Of a DNA stretch of 64,000 nucleotides, positions 40,512 to 48,840 are shown piece by piece. The DNA comes from Prochlorococcus sp. AG-418-D13 (lineage in GTDB: Bacteria; Cyanobacteriota; Cyanobacteriia; PCC-6307; Cyanobiaceae). Numbering within the stretch: the stretch's first letter is position 1; each line of letters starts with the position of its first letter. The stretch lies in the NCBI GenBank assembly GCA_003214315.1, contig QCLU01000007.1, forward strand, positions 50,110 through 114,109, given 5' to 3'. Made by a program: the position numbers and the translations under genes. The notes beneath the pieces were generated by a model. It worked only from the letters and a program-made list of their open reading frames with translations, did not search any database and was not told where the DNA came from.

Positions 40512-41387
40512 ATGCTTATGGCTGTTGAAAAGAAAAATAAATCTGAAGAATATAAATTAAAAAAAGGAAATTTAAATTTTGCTGTAGTTGGCCATGTTGA
40601 GTGGATAAATTTCTTAAGAGTTGATAAATTGCCGAAGCCAGGAATCATCTCTCATTCTAAAAAGTCCATTGAATATCCAGCTGGTGGGGGCTCTATTATC
40701 GCGAAAATACTCTCTGATTTAACTTTAAATCAAATTCATTTCTTTACTTCATTAGGTAATGATGATTATGGAGATAAGTGTTTCAAGATTCTCTCAAATA
40801 TGGGAATTAAGTTGCATGTAGCTTGGCGTGATAAACCAACTAGACGAGGATTTAGTTTAATTGACTCTCAAGGTGAAAGAGCAATAACAGTTATTGGGGA
40901 AAGGTTAGCTCCAACTTATATAGACAAGTTGGAATGGAACATTTTAAAAAAAATGGACGGAATTTTTATTACTGCATCTGATTCAGAGATTTTTAAAATG
41001 GCCAGATCAGCTTCAATACTATGTACAACACCAAGGGTGGGATTAAATACAATTAATAAATCAAATGTCCTTTTAGATGGATTAATAGGAAGTAATCTTG
41101 ATCCCGGAGAAGTTTTTTCTTTTTCTGAATTATCGTTAAAACCTAAATATACTATTAAAACTGAGGGAGAGAAGGGTGGCATAATATTTCCTGGAGGAAG
41201 ATATAAGGCTCTTAAAAATAAAAAATTAAAGATTGATTCTTATGGATGTGGCGATTCTTTTGCTGCTGGTATTCTTTATGGAATGGCATCTAATTGGGAT
41301 ATAGATAAAAGTTTAAATCTTGCTAAAGTAATGGGAAGAGATGCTAGTGAATTTTTCGGCCCATATGCAAATAATGATGATAAATAA
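40512..41387 (+). CDS. PfkB-family sugar/nucleoside kinase
   Basis: A 291-residue ribokinase-fold enzyme. The N-terminal ligand site has NFAVVGHVEWINFLRVDKLPKPG and YPAGGGSIIAKILSDLTLNQIHFFTSLGNDDYGDKCF. The ATP-site and catalytic motif is DSYGCGDSFAAGILYGMA, with Asp as the base and Cys in place of the usual second-position residue. The substrate cannot be told. An ATG at 40518 (second Met) is an alternative start. The small membrane protein at 41404 follows. Confidence 0.88.
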   Translation: MLMAVEKKNKSEEYKLKKGNLNFAVVGHVEWINFLRVDKLPKPGIISHSKKSIEYPAGGGSIIAKILSDLTLNQIHFFTSLGNDDYGDKCFKILSNMGIKLHVAWRDKPTRRGFSLIDSQGERAITVIGERLAPTYIDKLEWNILKKMDGIFITASDSEIFKMARSASILCTTPRVGLNTINKSNVLLDGLIGSNLDPGEVFSFSELSLKPKYTIKTEGEKGGIIFPGGRYKALKNKKLKIDSYGCGDSFAAGILYGMASNWDIDKSLNLAKVMGRDASEFFGPYANNDDK

Positions 41388-41403
41388 TTGATTTAACACT
41401 TTC

Positions 41404-41601
41404 ATGAGCAACTTAGAAAATAAAAATACTAATAAAAATATTCTTGTAGAAAACATCATTGTTTTCTTTCTATTTGCTGTTCTTTTGGTTTTTAAATCTT
41501 TGCAAACTTTATCTAGAATTTTTACTTATGGAATTTTAAAAAAAGAAATATTGACTACTAAAAGTAACTTAGGCGTAGATATAAAAATAAAAATTAAATA
41601 G
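41404..41601 (+). CDS. Small membrane protein, unknown
   Basis: A 65-residue protein with one strongly hydrophobic helix at about 17-35 (NIIVFFLFAVLLVFKSLQ) and basic flanks. I recognise no family. The stop is followed after 3 bases by the next small gene on the same strand, suggesting a pair. Codon use is like the neighbours. Confidence 0.5.
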   Translation: MSNLENKNTNKNILVENIIVFFLFAVLLVFKSLQTLSRIFTYGILKKEILTTKSNLGVDIKIKIK

Positions 41602-41604
41602 GTT

Positions 41605-41958
41605 ATGAATATATTTGTAATTTTTCTAATTTTAGTAATTAGTTTTTTAGTCTACAAAAAAATTAAATCTAAAAAACCAACGAACTTAAAATTAAACAAA
41701 TTTAAAAATAAACTGCAGAGCACGCAAACAAATATTGAAAGAATCTTTTTAAGGGAGGAAGAAAAAACCTTTTCAAATCCTTCTATAAATATTTATATTG
41801 GATTTTACGATAATGAAGAAAATATAAATAGAAAATCCAATATTCACAGAGCAAGACTTTCAAAATTTAAGAAATCCAAATTAAATGGTGAAATGATTTT
41901 TCAAGACGATAAACAAAGAATTTATAAATTTAATAAAGGTAAAAAAGTTTACTTGTAA
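41605..41958 (+). CDS. Small single-pass membrane protein, unknown
   Basis: A 117-residue protein. An N-terminal hydrophobic segment (MNIFVIFLILVISFLVYKKI, about 2-17) acts as a signal anchor; the rest is basic and polar, with ERIFLREEEKTFSNPSINIYIGFYDNEEN in the middle. No family recognised. It follows the 65-residue gene by 3 bases and converges on the pentapeptide-repeat gene. Confidence 0.55.
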   Translation: MNIFVIFLILVISFLVYKKIKSKKPTNLKLNKFKNKLQSTQTNIERIFLREEEKTFSNPSINIYIGFYDNEENINRKSNIHRARLSKFKKSKLNGEMIFQDDKQRIYKFNKGKKVYL

Positions 41959-41967
41959 TTTTTATTG

Positions 41968-42486
41968 CTAACTACACTCAAGACTTTCTCTTGTTGAAAC
42001 TCCGGTAGTTGGATTGATCCCGTCAGCAATTTCACAAAGATTTCTTTGATCTTCGCTGTCAAGAATGGCATAAGAAAAATCTGCGCCTTCTATTTGAGCC
42101 CCTGCAAAACTGCTTCCTGATGCGATCATATTTATTAAAACAGCATTTCTAAGATCTGTTTTTTGGAAATTAACTCGATCAGAAAGAGTATCGGTCAGGT
42201 CGATTCCATTTAAATTAGAACCTTTTAAATCAGATAGGGTTAATGTAGTCCCATGTAAATCAACATCACTAAAATCTGCGTCTCTCGCAACTGCTCCAGC
42301 TATAGAAGACAAATGAAGATCCTCTCCATGGAAATCAAATCCTGTAATATTAGATCTTACATAACTAGGTACTTCATCTCCTTCTCCCTTAACAGCAACA
42401 TTCGCCCCGGCAAAAACTGGAGAAGATAAAACTAAGAAAGAAAAAGTTATGCATAAAAAATATCTTAAAAAACTAAAAAATTTCAT
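41968..42486 (-). CDS. Secreted pentapeptide-repeat protein
   Basis: A 172-residue protein with a signal peptide (about 1-27, cleavage near SPVFAGA) and then pentapeptide repeats of the A(D/N)LxX type: [81 protein letters not shown]. These build a right-handed quadrilateral beta-helix. The tail holds two cysteines (NLCEIADG and the final LECS). Such exported proteins are common in cyanobacteria and sit in the thylakoid lumen or periplasm; function unknown. Confidence 0.88.
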   Translation of the reverse strand: MKFFSFLRYFLCITFSFLVLSSPVFAGANVAVKGEGDEVPSYVRSNITGFDFHGEDLHLSSIAGAVARDADFSDVDLHGTTLTLSDLKGSNLNGIDLTDTLSDRVNFQKTDLRNAVLINMIASGSSFAGAQIEGADFSYAILDSEDQRNLCEIADGINPTTGVSTRESLECS

Positions 42487-42569
42487 ATTAAAAAATTTGA
42501 ATAATTTTATTTTATAACAATTAGATAATTTTTAAAATTCATGTATAAATTTGGAACTCCTTTTTAAGA

Positions 42570-43091
42570 TTATTTAACACTATAAATTTTAAATCTAGGC
42601 TCTAAATTAGTTATACAATCTAGAAGTTTTTTGTTATCCTTGCTATTCGTTACCTTGAATTCAGATTCAACTGTACCGCCTTTATCTCTAATAGCTTGAT
42701 TTAAAACTATGGAACCGTTTTCGTCAGATACTGATCTATGAAAAGTTCCTCTAGGTATTCTTAGAATATATCCGCAAGATTCTAATCTAACTTTATAAAA
42801 AGGATAATCCCAGCCAAAATTGACAAGAAAAAAAGTTCTTCCCCCAGAGATGGCCAGTAGATTATCTTCTTGATTGTGATGTATGTAAAATTGCCAATTA
42901 TTAAATTCTTCATCATTTGGCGGACTAACTGCAGGACCACTGTGAATTACTAGATCTCTATAATTTGATTCATTAACACTAATATCAAAAAATCTAACGT
43001 CTTTCGTATCGCGAAATTTTTCATAACTTACCAATTCAAACATTTTCGATTTGTTTGATTTGATAACTGGAATTTCTAAACTTGAGTTCAA
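42570..43091 (-). CDS. Cupin-like protein, unknown function
   Basis: A 173-residue cytoplasmic protein with a beta-rich central part: NWQFYIHHNQEDNLLAISGGRTFFLVNF, then GYILRIPRGTFHRSVSDENGSIVLNQAIR. The spacing of His-His early and the 'IPRGTFHRS' strand resembles the two metal-binding motifs of a RmlC-type cupin. The enzyme or binding role is unknown. The gene lies downstream of the transglutaminase gene on the same strand, with 128 bases between them. Confidence 0.6.
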   Translation of the reverse strand: MNSSLEIPVIKSNKSKMFELVSYEKFRDTKDVRFFDISVNESNYRDLVIHSGPAVSPPNDEEFNNWQFYIHHNQEDNLLAISGGRTFFLVNFGWDYPFYKVRLESCGYILRIPRGTFHRSVSDENGSIVLNQAIRDKGGTVESEFKVTNSKDNKKLLDCITNLEPRFKIYSVK

Positions 43092-43219
43092 TTTTCTTTA
43101 AATATTTAACAAATGAAAACAGATATATATATCCAAGAACGTATCAATTAACACTAAAAAAGAAACATATTTTTATTTATATTCCTTTTTCTTATTTTAA
43201 AAATTTGAAAATTTAGCGT

Positions 43220-44077
43220 TTATTTAATTTCAAGAAGTTTGATTTCCCAGGATAAAGTATTTTCTAAATTATTTTTCCCTATGAAGTTTCCTGAAATTAC
43301 GGAGGTTAAATTAGATTTGGAAGAGGATACCAATGTTAAATATCTTTCGTCTATTAATCCTTTTCCACTTGGATCAAAACCTCTCCAACCAGCACCTGGA
43401 ATATATAACTCAGCCCAAGCATGTAAATCCAACTCAGAAGGCAAAGGGTCTTCAAAATGATAACCACTTACAAACCTACTTGGAATACCAATAGACCTAC
43501 AAGCTTCAACCATTAGCATTGCTAAATCTCTACATGAACCTATCCGTTCTCTAAGTGTTCTGCTAGCCGGCCATGCCGGACCTGTGTGTCTTTTGGTGTA
43601 TTTAACCCGATCTTGAATAATCTCTATTAGTTGGTAGGTAAATGATAATGCGTTATTAATGCTTCCTGCTAAGGCTTCTTGGGCAAGTTCTACTGCAGAG
43701 GGATCGTGTTGTCCATTTGGCATCCATCCCTCTAATGCTCCCTGTAAATCTCTGTTAATAATGCTTCTACAAAAAGGTAATGTCAAATCTCTATTTTTAA
43801 CTCCATCAATAATGTTTGGATGTTTAATAGTTTCAACTTCGCTGATTGATTCAATAATTAAATTATCTGTTAATCCATTGAATCTGATTCTATTAATCTC
43901 TTCTCCGCTGGCAGCAAGTAATGGATAAATAATTTCTGGTTCTGGGGTTATTTTTAATTCAAAATTCTTTAGTTTTTGGAAGCCATTTGACCTTGGCTTT
44001 ATACATAATCTATGTTCGCCTAATTGAACAGGGTCTTCGTATTTATATTCAAGTTTGTGAATGTATTTAATTCTCAT
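43220..44077 (-). CDS. Transglutaminase-like cysteine protease-fold protein
   Basis: A 285-residue protein. The N-terminal 85 residues form the 'bacterial transglutaminase N' beta domain (IKYIHKLEYKYEDPVQLGEHRLCIKP). The catalytic triad sits in GSCRDLAMLMVEACR (Cys182), DLHAWAELYIPGAGW (His219) and GFDPSGKG (Asp235). Family members act as peptidases or amide-forming enzymes. It follows the alpha-E gene by 11 bases and closes the ATP-grasp / alpha-E / transglutaminase operon. Confidence 0.92.
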   Translation of the reverse strand: MRIKYIHKLEYKYEDPVQLGEHRLCIKPRSNGFQKLKNFELKITPEPEIIYPLLAASGEEINRIRFNGLTDNLIIESISEVETIKHPNIIDGVKNRDLTLPFCRSIINRDLQGALEGWMPNGQHDPSAVELAQEALAGSINNALSFTYQLIEIIQDRVKYTKRHTGPAWPASRTLRERIGSCRDLAMLMVEACRSIGIPSRFVSGYHFEDPLPSELDLHAWAELYIPGAGWRGFDPSGKGLIDERYLTLVSSSKSNLTSVISGNFIGKNNLENTLSWEIKLLEIK

Positions 44078-44088
44078 TAAAAAGCTTT

Positions 44089-45039
44089 TTAATTAATAAA
44101 ATATTTCTCTTGAATAAGATCATTTAATTTATTTAAATCAATTTGCAATGAATCGATTGCCTCATGTAAACCATCATTAATTATATCTTCAATTCTGATA
44201 TAACTCCACTTTGCTTTAAGCAAGCCTCTCATGCATTCTAATTCGGAAGGATTTTCAGGAAGAGGTGAGGAATCTATCATCTTAAGAGTGTTGCTTATCC
44301 CCTCAAGACAGTATCTTATTGATCTCGGAAAAATTGGATCCAATAAAAGGAATCTTGCGACTGAATTAGGCTTAATAGAATTTTGCTCTGCTTTCCTAAA
44401 CATTTGATAAGCTCCAGCGGATCGTAAAAGAGCAATCCATTGCAGTTCATCAAGAACTCCTCCAAGTTCATCTAGGCTGGGTAGAAGTAAATAATATTTA
44501 ACATCTAAAATTCTCGATGTTTTGTCAGCTCTCTCAATTAATCTTCCAAGAATGCTAAATCTCCAAGCAAGGTCTTTGCTTAGAGTCGCATCTGTAATTC
44601 CATAAAAAAGCTGACATGCCCTTCTTATTTCACTTAATTGTTCTTGTCTTGGCTTATTCCATATGGGTTCTCCTTCTTGCATATTCCAATATAAAATATT
44701 AATTTGTTCCCACATTTCTGTGGTCAAAACGTCTCTTATTTGTCGTGCGTTTTCTCTAGCTAATTGAATACATGAAATTATGCTATTTGAGTTTAAACGA
44801 TCTCTTATTAAAAAATTAATAACGTCATCAGGTTTTTTTTCTGGGAATCTTTTATCAAAAGATTCTCTGTCACTGGAAGCATCAATTAACGGGAGCCAAG
44901 GTTCCGCACTTCCTGGTGGACAATCTAATGACATTGCTTCACTTACTTCCACGAAACGAGATATATTTTCTGCACGTTCTAAATAACGATTGATCCAATA
45001 AAGAGATTCTGCTACACGACTTAAAAGCATATTATTCAC
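44089..45039 (-). CDS. Alpha-E domain protein (DUF403)
   Basis: A 316-residue, all-helical protein of the alpha-E family. It starts MLLSRVAESLYWINRYLERAENISRFVEV, and ENARQIRDVLTTEMWEQINILYW and FSILGRLIERADKTSRILDVKYY follow with the conserved E-R-A-x-x-x-x-R patterns. These proteins occur beside circularly permuted ATP-grasp enzymes and transglutaminases and are predicted partners in making or breaking peptide bonds. The start overlaps the end of the ATP-grasp gene by 8 bases, so translation is coupled. Confidence 0.92.
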   Translation of the reverse strand: MNNMLLSRVAESLYWINRYLERAENISRFVEVSEAMSLDCPPGSAEPWLPLIDASSDRESFDKRFPEKKPDDVINFLIRDRLNSNSIISCIQLARENARQIRDVLTTEMWEQINILYWNMQEGEPIWNKPRQEQLSEIRRACQLFYGITDATLSKDLAWRFSILGRLIERADKTSRILDVKYYLLLPSLDELGGVLDELQWIALLRSAGAYQMFRKAEQNSIKPNSVARFLLLDPIFPRSIRYCLEGISNTLKMIDSSPLPENPSELECMRGLLKAKWSYIRIEDIINDGLHEAIDSLQIDLNKLNDLIQEKYFIN

Positions 45040-46474
45040 CTACAACCCAAGTATCTTTGCATCCTCCACCTTGAGAAGAATTGACGACTAATGATCCTTT
45101 TTTTAATGCTACTCTCGTAAGCCCACCTGGGCTAACCCATGAATCTTTTCCTCTCAAGATATATGGTCTTAAATCAACATGACATGGATATAGTTCTCCA
45201 TCACATAAAGATGGCACAGTAGATAATTCTAATGTTGGTTGTGCTACGAAATTTCTAGGATTCTTTCTAATTTTATTTGCAAATTCTTCTATTTCACTGC
45301 TTGTTGAGTGAGGTCCAATTAACATTCCATATCCCCCAGCTTCAGCAACAGACTTAACAACAAGTTTTGGTAAATTTTCTAGAACATATTCTCGATCCTT
45401 TTCGTAATGACAAATATATGTTTCTACATTTTTAATAATAATTTCTTCATCAAGATAATATTTAATCATTTTTGGAACAAAAGAATAAATCATTTTGTCA
45501 TCTGCTATTCCAGTACCAGGGGCATTTGCTAAAGCAACATGACCTGCCTTTAAAACATCAAGTAATCCGCTGACACCAAGGCAGGAATCTTTTCTGAAAT
45601 TAAGAGGATCTAAAAAATCATCATCAATTCTTCTGTAAATGACATCTACTCTTTTTAAACCAGAGGTAGTTTTTAAATATACATAATCATCATTACAAAT
45701 TAAGTCATGACCCTGTACTAATTGGATGCCCATTTCTTGCGCTAAATAACTATGTTCAAAATATGCACTATTAAAAATTCCAGGAGTTAGTAGAACTATT
45801 TTGGGAGTGTCTGTCCAAACAGCAAGTTCTTGAAGAGTTTTTAAAAGATATGATGGATATTCATCAATTGGTTTTACTATTCTTCCAGAAAAAAGATTAG
45901 GGAAAATATTTTTCATAACTAATCTATTTTCTAAAAAATAAGCAACCCCAGAAGGACACCTTAAATTATCTTCTAAAACATGCCAATCACCTTTTCTGTC
46001 CCTTATTAAATCAAGTCCCGAAATTTGACACCATTTATTTAATGGAGGTTTGAAACCTATCATTTGAGGTCTCCAACCTTCTGAACTCTCGATTAACTCT
46101 CTTGGAATTATTCCATCATTAATTATATTTTGAGAATTATAAATATCATCCAGGAATAAATCAATTGCCTCAAGCCTTTGTTTTAGGCCTTTTTCTAATG
46201 TTACCCAATCATCTTTACTTATTATTCTTGGCAGTGGATCAAAGGGTAATATTCTCTCAGTACCTTTTAAACCAGTATCGTTTAATCTGAAAGTGGCACC
46301 ATGTCTTAATAATAATTTTTTTGCTGCAGAATGATTCCTGTTTAACTCTTCAAGACCCATATTATCTAAAGAGGAAAGAAGTGGAATTAATATTTCTCTT
46401 GCAGAGTTGACATTATCCTTAAAGTATTCATCAAAACTATTTTTTGGACGATAGCTTGAAAACATATATTTCAT
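45032..46474 (-). CDS. Circularly permuted ATP-grasp protein
   Basis: A 480-residue protein of the circularly permuted ATP-grasp family (DUF404/DUF407). Motifs include GTERILPFDPLPRIIS, GWRPQMIGFKPP, DWHVLEDNLRCPSGVAYFLENR, DVIYRRIDDDFLDPL, NAPGTGIADDKMIYSFVP and a C-terminal TRVALKKGSLVVNSSQGGGCKDTWV. It probably forms an amide bond at the cost of ATP; the substrate is unknown. It is the first gene of the three-gene operon. Confidence 0.93.
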   Translation of the reverse strand: MKYMFSSYRPKNSFDEYFKDNVNSAREILIPLLSSLDNMGLEELNRNHSAAKKLLLRHGATFRLNDTGLKGTERILPFDPLPRIISKDDWVTLEKGLKQRLEAIDLFLDDIYNSQNIINDGIIPRELIESSEGWRPQMIGFKPPLNKWCQISGLDLIRDRKGDWHVLEDNLRCPSGVAYFLENRLVMKNIFPNLFSGRIVKPIDEYPSYLLKTLQELAVWTDTPKIVLLTPGIFNSAYFEHSYLAQEMGIQLVQGHDLICNDDYVYLKTTSGLKRVDVIYRRIDDDFLDPLNFRKDSCLGVSGLLDVLKAGHVALANAPGTGIADDKMIYSFVPKMIKYYLDEEIIIKNVETYICHYEKDREYVLENLPKLVVKSVAEAGGYGMLIGPHSTSSEIEEFANKIRKNPRNFVAQPTLELSTVPSLCDGELYPCHVDLRPYILRGKDSWVSPGGLTRVALKKGSLVVNSSQGGGCKDTWVVGE

Positions 46475-46602
46475 GGTTTAATAACTTTTACTTGAGCTTC
46501 AAAACTTAATTAGTATTTATGGCTACAAAAAAATATATCTCCTAACTCGATCTATTTCATTATTTTGATCATTGAAGTATATTTCTTAAAAATCTAAAAA
46601 GT

Positions 46603-46839
46603 ATGAATTCTAGTAATTGGCAATTTGTTTTTTTTAGATATTTCGCAAGCTTTCTTTTTATTCTCTCTCACAGTTTGCTTGTTCTTGATCATTTACCTAT
46701 TGGGGCGGCGCTCCATGGACTAGGGGAAGTTTTTATTGCACCTTGGGCGTTTAGGGAAAGAGCTTGGGATCTTGTGGTTATTGCAGTTTTATTTTTCTTC
46801 TTCGATATCTGGGGACTTATAAACACTCCTTGGAATTAA
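46603..46839 (+). CDS. Small membrane protein, unknown
   Basis: A 78-residue protein with two to three hydrophobic segments (FASFLFILSHSLLVLDHLPIGAALHGLGEVFIAPWAF, LVVIAVLFFFFDIWGLI). The His, Gly and Trp content in LPIGAALHGLGE is reminiscent of conserved small cyanobacterial membrane proteins. No function known. It is separated by 128 bases from the divergent ATP-grasp operon. Confidence 0.65.
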   Translation: MNSSNWQFVFFRYFASFLFILSHSLLVLDHLPIGAALHGLGEVFIAPWAFRERAWDLVVIAVLFFFFDIWGLINTPWN

Positions 46840-46882
46840 CTGGTATTATTTGTATACTAATTTTGGAAAAGTGATATTTAAT

Positions 46883-47104
46883 ATGAAATTTAATTTTTAT
46901 CAAATTTATAAGATAATTTTTCTTTTATTTCTTACAAATATTTCCAATTTATATGCACATAATCTAATTAATGGTGGTTGCAAAGGTCATTGTGGACAGA
47001 AAGTTAAATCAATAAATAATGAAAACAAATTAAAAAATTTTGATGATAAAATAAATATTGAGAGTAAAAATTCATGTTTAAATAAATCTCTTTGTAGAGG
47101 TTGA
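46883..47104 (+). CDS. Small secreted cysteine-containing peptide
   Basis: The frame is open from an ATG at 46850, but the ATG at 46883 gives 73 residues beginning MKFNFYQIYKIIFLLFL, a standard signal peptide with likely cleavage after NLYA. The mature part of about 48 residues starts HNLINGGCKGHCGQK and ends with SCLNKSLCRG. It has four cysteines in two C-x(3-4)-C pairs and a His, suggesting disulfides or metal binding outside the cytoplasm. Unknown function. It follows the 78-residue membrane protein gene. Confidence 0.6.
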   Translation: MKFNFYQIYKIIFLLFLTNISNLYAHNLINGGCKGHCGQKVKSINNENKLKNFDDKINIESKNSCLNKSLCRG

Positions 47105-47299
47105 ACTTCTGAAATTTTCATATCAATAAAATCTGCTAAATCACCAAAGTGCAGCAAGCAATAGTGAATGATTAACCAGAGATTGCCCAAATGATTTTAT
47201 AATTATTAAGAAGTCAGATTTAACAATATTTTTCAAATCCTGAAAGTTGGTGATTTATTCTGAATTAAGTTGTATCTTTATATAAAAATAATAAAAAAA

Positions 47300-47533
47300 A
47301 TGGAAGAAAAAACAGATCCTACAAAAAAACAAAAATTAAAGTTTGATGACTCTGAATATTTTCTTGATGACCTTCCTAAAGAGGCAAGGCAATTGGTAAT
47401 AGGTCTTAGAACTGCAGATGCTCAAACCAAAATGTATGAAGATACTCTAAAATTAATAGCTTTAGGCAAAAATAAAATGGTTGAAGATCTAAAAATAATT
47501 TTGGATAAAATAGAACCAATTAAAAATGACTGA
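47300..47533 (+). CDS. Small cytoplasmic protein, DUF6447-like
   Basis: I choose the ATG at 47300 over an upstream one at 47270 because the protein then begins MEEKTDPTKKQKLKFDDSEYF, a natural hydrophilic start; 77 residues. The rest (LPKEARQLVIGLRTADAQTKMYEDTLKLIALGKNKM) looks helical and matches my memory of the small DUF6447 family. The 195 bases upstream (47105-47299) contain no gene or structure that I can see. Confidence 0.6.
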   Translation: MEEKTDPTKKQKLKFDDSEYFLDDLPKEARQLVIGLRTADAQTKMYEDTLKLIALGKNKMVEDLKIILDKIEPIKND

Positions 47534-47636
47534 AAAATCAACTTGGCTTTTTTAAAAACGAATATATCTTTTATTGATATGTAGAATATTAGGGAACTAG
47601 ATTTCATTAATTCAAAAGATATTTGAATAAGGATTG

Positions 47637-48785
47637 CTAGAACGAATAGCTAAAACCCAAACTAATGGATGGTTGAAATTCTGAATATTCATCAATTTTA
47701 TTTTGCGTATTCTGCATCCATTCATCTACTTTTGATTGAACAAATATTGGAAGAGGGTATTTAGTATTTGTAAAATTTTCTAGAGATCCTGGATCTATAT
47801 ATTGTATGCCTAAGGATAAGTTAGTTTTGAAATTAGGAGTATTTTTATACTGATAGCCAAGGCTAATGTAAGGAATGATATAAAGATCATCTGGATCGGT
47901 TTGAATAGTTAAAATCCCACAAGCACTACAGGTGAATTTAAGATTATCATATGAGTAAATTTCCTTTGTTAGATCTTTTTTGTGTGATAATTTTAATGTA
48001 GAAACATCTGCATTTGCTTGGAAATAAAAATTGGATTTTGAATCATTAGGCAATAAAAAACGCTTATACAACATTCCAACTCCAAAATATTCTGCAAAAA
48101 CATTCGTATCGTCAACATATATATCTTTATGAGTGAAGAAATTTTCTGGTAAATAATTTACTCTTATTCCAAATTGATTTTTTGTATATAAAGTTTTTAA
48201 AAGATCAAAATAAATTCCTTTATCTGATAAACCTGTACCTATTTCTTCAATAATCCTTTTTTCTGAATTTTGGTCCTTCCTTGCTTCTTTTGCCTCTTTT
48301 TCATCTTTAAGTTTTCTTGCTTGGTCAACTTCTCTTATCTCTTCCTTTAATAATGCTATCCAATCTTCACCTTCGCCATCGTTAAGATCTTTTGCTATTG
48401 TTTCGTTTCTAACGTCTCTTGCTTGGTCAACTTCTCTTATCTCTTCTTTTAATAATTCTATCCAATCCTTATCTTTACTATCTTCTGAGTCTTCTACTTT
48501 TATTTCTCCCATTAATAATTCAATCCAATCCTTATCTTTACTATCTTCTGAGTCTTCTACTTTTATCTCTTCCATTAATAATTCAATCCATTTCTTCCTT
48601 TTGCCATCATTTAGTTCCTCTGCTTTAATCTTTTCAATTAATAATTCTGTCCAATCCTTATCTTCAAAATTCATTTTCTCTTTTGCTTTTGTTTTTTCAT
48701 TCGCAGGAATTCTCTGCTCAGCGAAAATTACTACTAGGAATATGAATACAAAGCTTTTAATAAATAGAGAGGTATATTTACTCAA
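47637..48785 (-). CDS. Outer-membrane barrel-like protein with tandem 'DWIELL' helical repeats
   Basis: A 382-residue exported protein. A signal sequence at about 8-28 (FIKSFVFIFLVVIFAEQR) is followed at about 43-165 by five related acidic repeats with core DW(I/T)ELL-x-E-x-I. Two adjacent copies share a 63-base DNA period, and two others are offset by 102 bases. The C-terminal 200 residues alternate polar and hydrophobic strands and end in an aromatic residue (SISLGFSYSF), typical of an outer-membrane barrel; Cys-x-x-Cys (CSAC) lies within. No family recognised. It is divergent from the giant RTX gene, 55 bases away. Confidence 0.75.
   Translation of the reverse strand: MSKYTSLFIKSFVFIFLVVIFAEQRIPANEKTKAKEKMNFEDKDWTELLIEKIKAEELNDGKRKKWIELLMEEIKVEDSEDSKDKDWIELLMGEIKVEDSEDSKDKDWIELLKEEIREVDQARDVRNETIAKDLNDGEGEDWIALLKEEIREVDQARKLKDEKEAKEARKDQNSEKRIIEEIGTGLSDKGIYFDLLKTLYTKNQFGIRVNYLPENFFTHKDIYVDDTNVFAEYFGVGMLYKRFLLPNDSKSNFYFQANADVSTLKLSHKKDLTKEIYSYDNLKFTCSACGILTIQTDPDDLYIIPYISLGYQYKNTPNFKTNLSLGIQYIDPGSLENFTNTKYPLPIFVQSKVDEWMQNTQNKIDEYSEFQPSISLGFSYSF
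48319..48591. repeat. Tandem DNA repeats inside the 47637-48785 gene
   Basis: A near-exact 63-base period links 48462-48524 and 48525-48587, differing in only a few bases. A second related pair (about 48319 and 48421) is offset by 102 bases. They encode the DWIELL helical repeats and make this gene prone to repeat gain or loss. Confidence 0.8.
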
Positions 48786-48840
48786 ATTTACAGAAGAGTT
48801 AAAATAAATATTAGTTTAACTATAAACAAAAGATAAAAAA

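Noticed and set aside
48601..48807. Plus-strand hydrophobic reading frames opposite the repeat gene at 47637-48785
   Set aside because: Their Leu/Ser-rich repeats are the complement of the acidic helical repeats on the minus strand; the minus-strand protein has a signal peptide and a plausible domain order.
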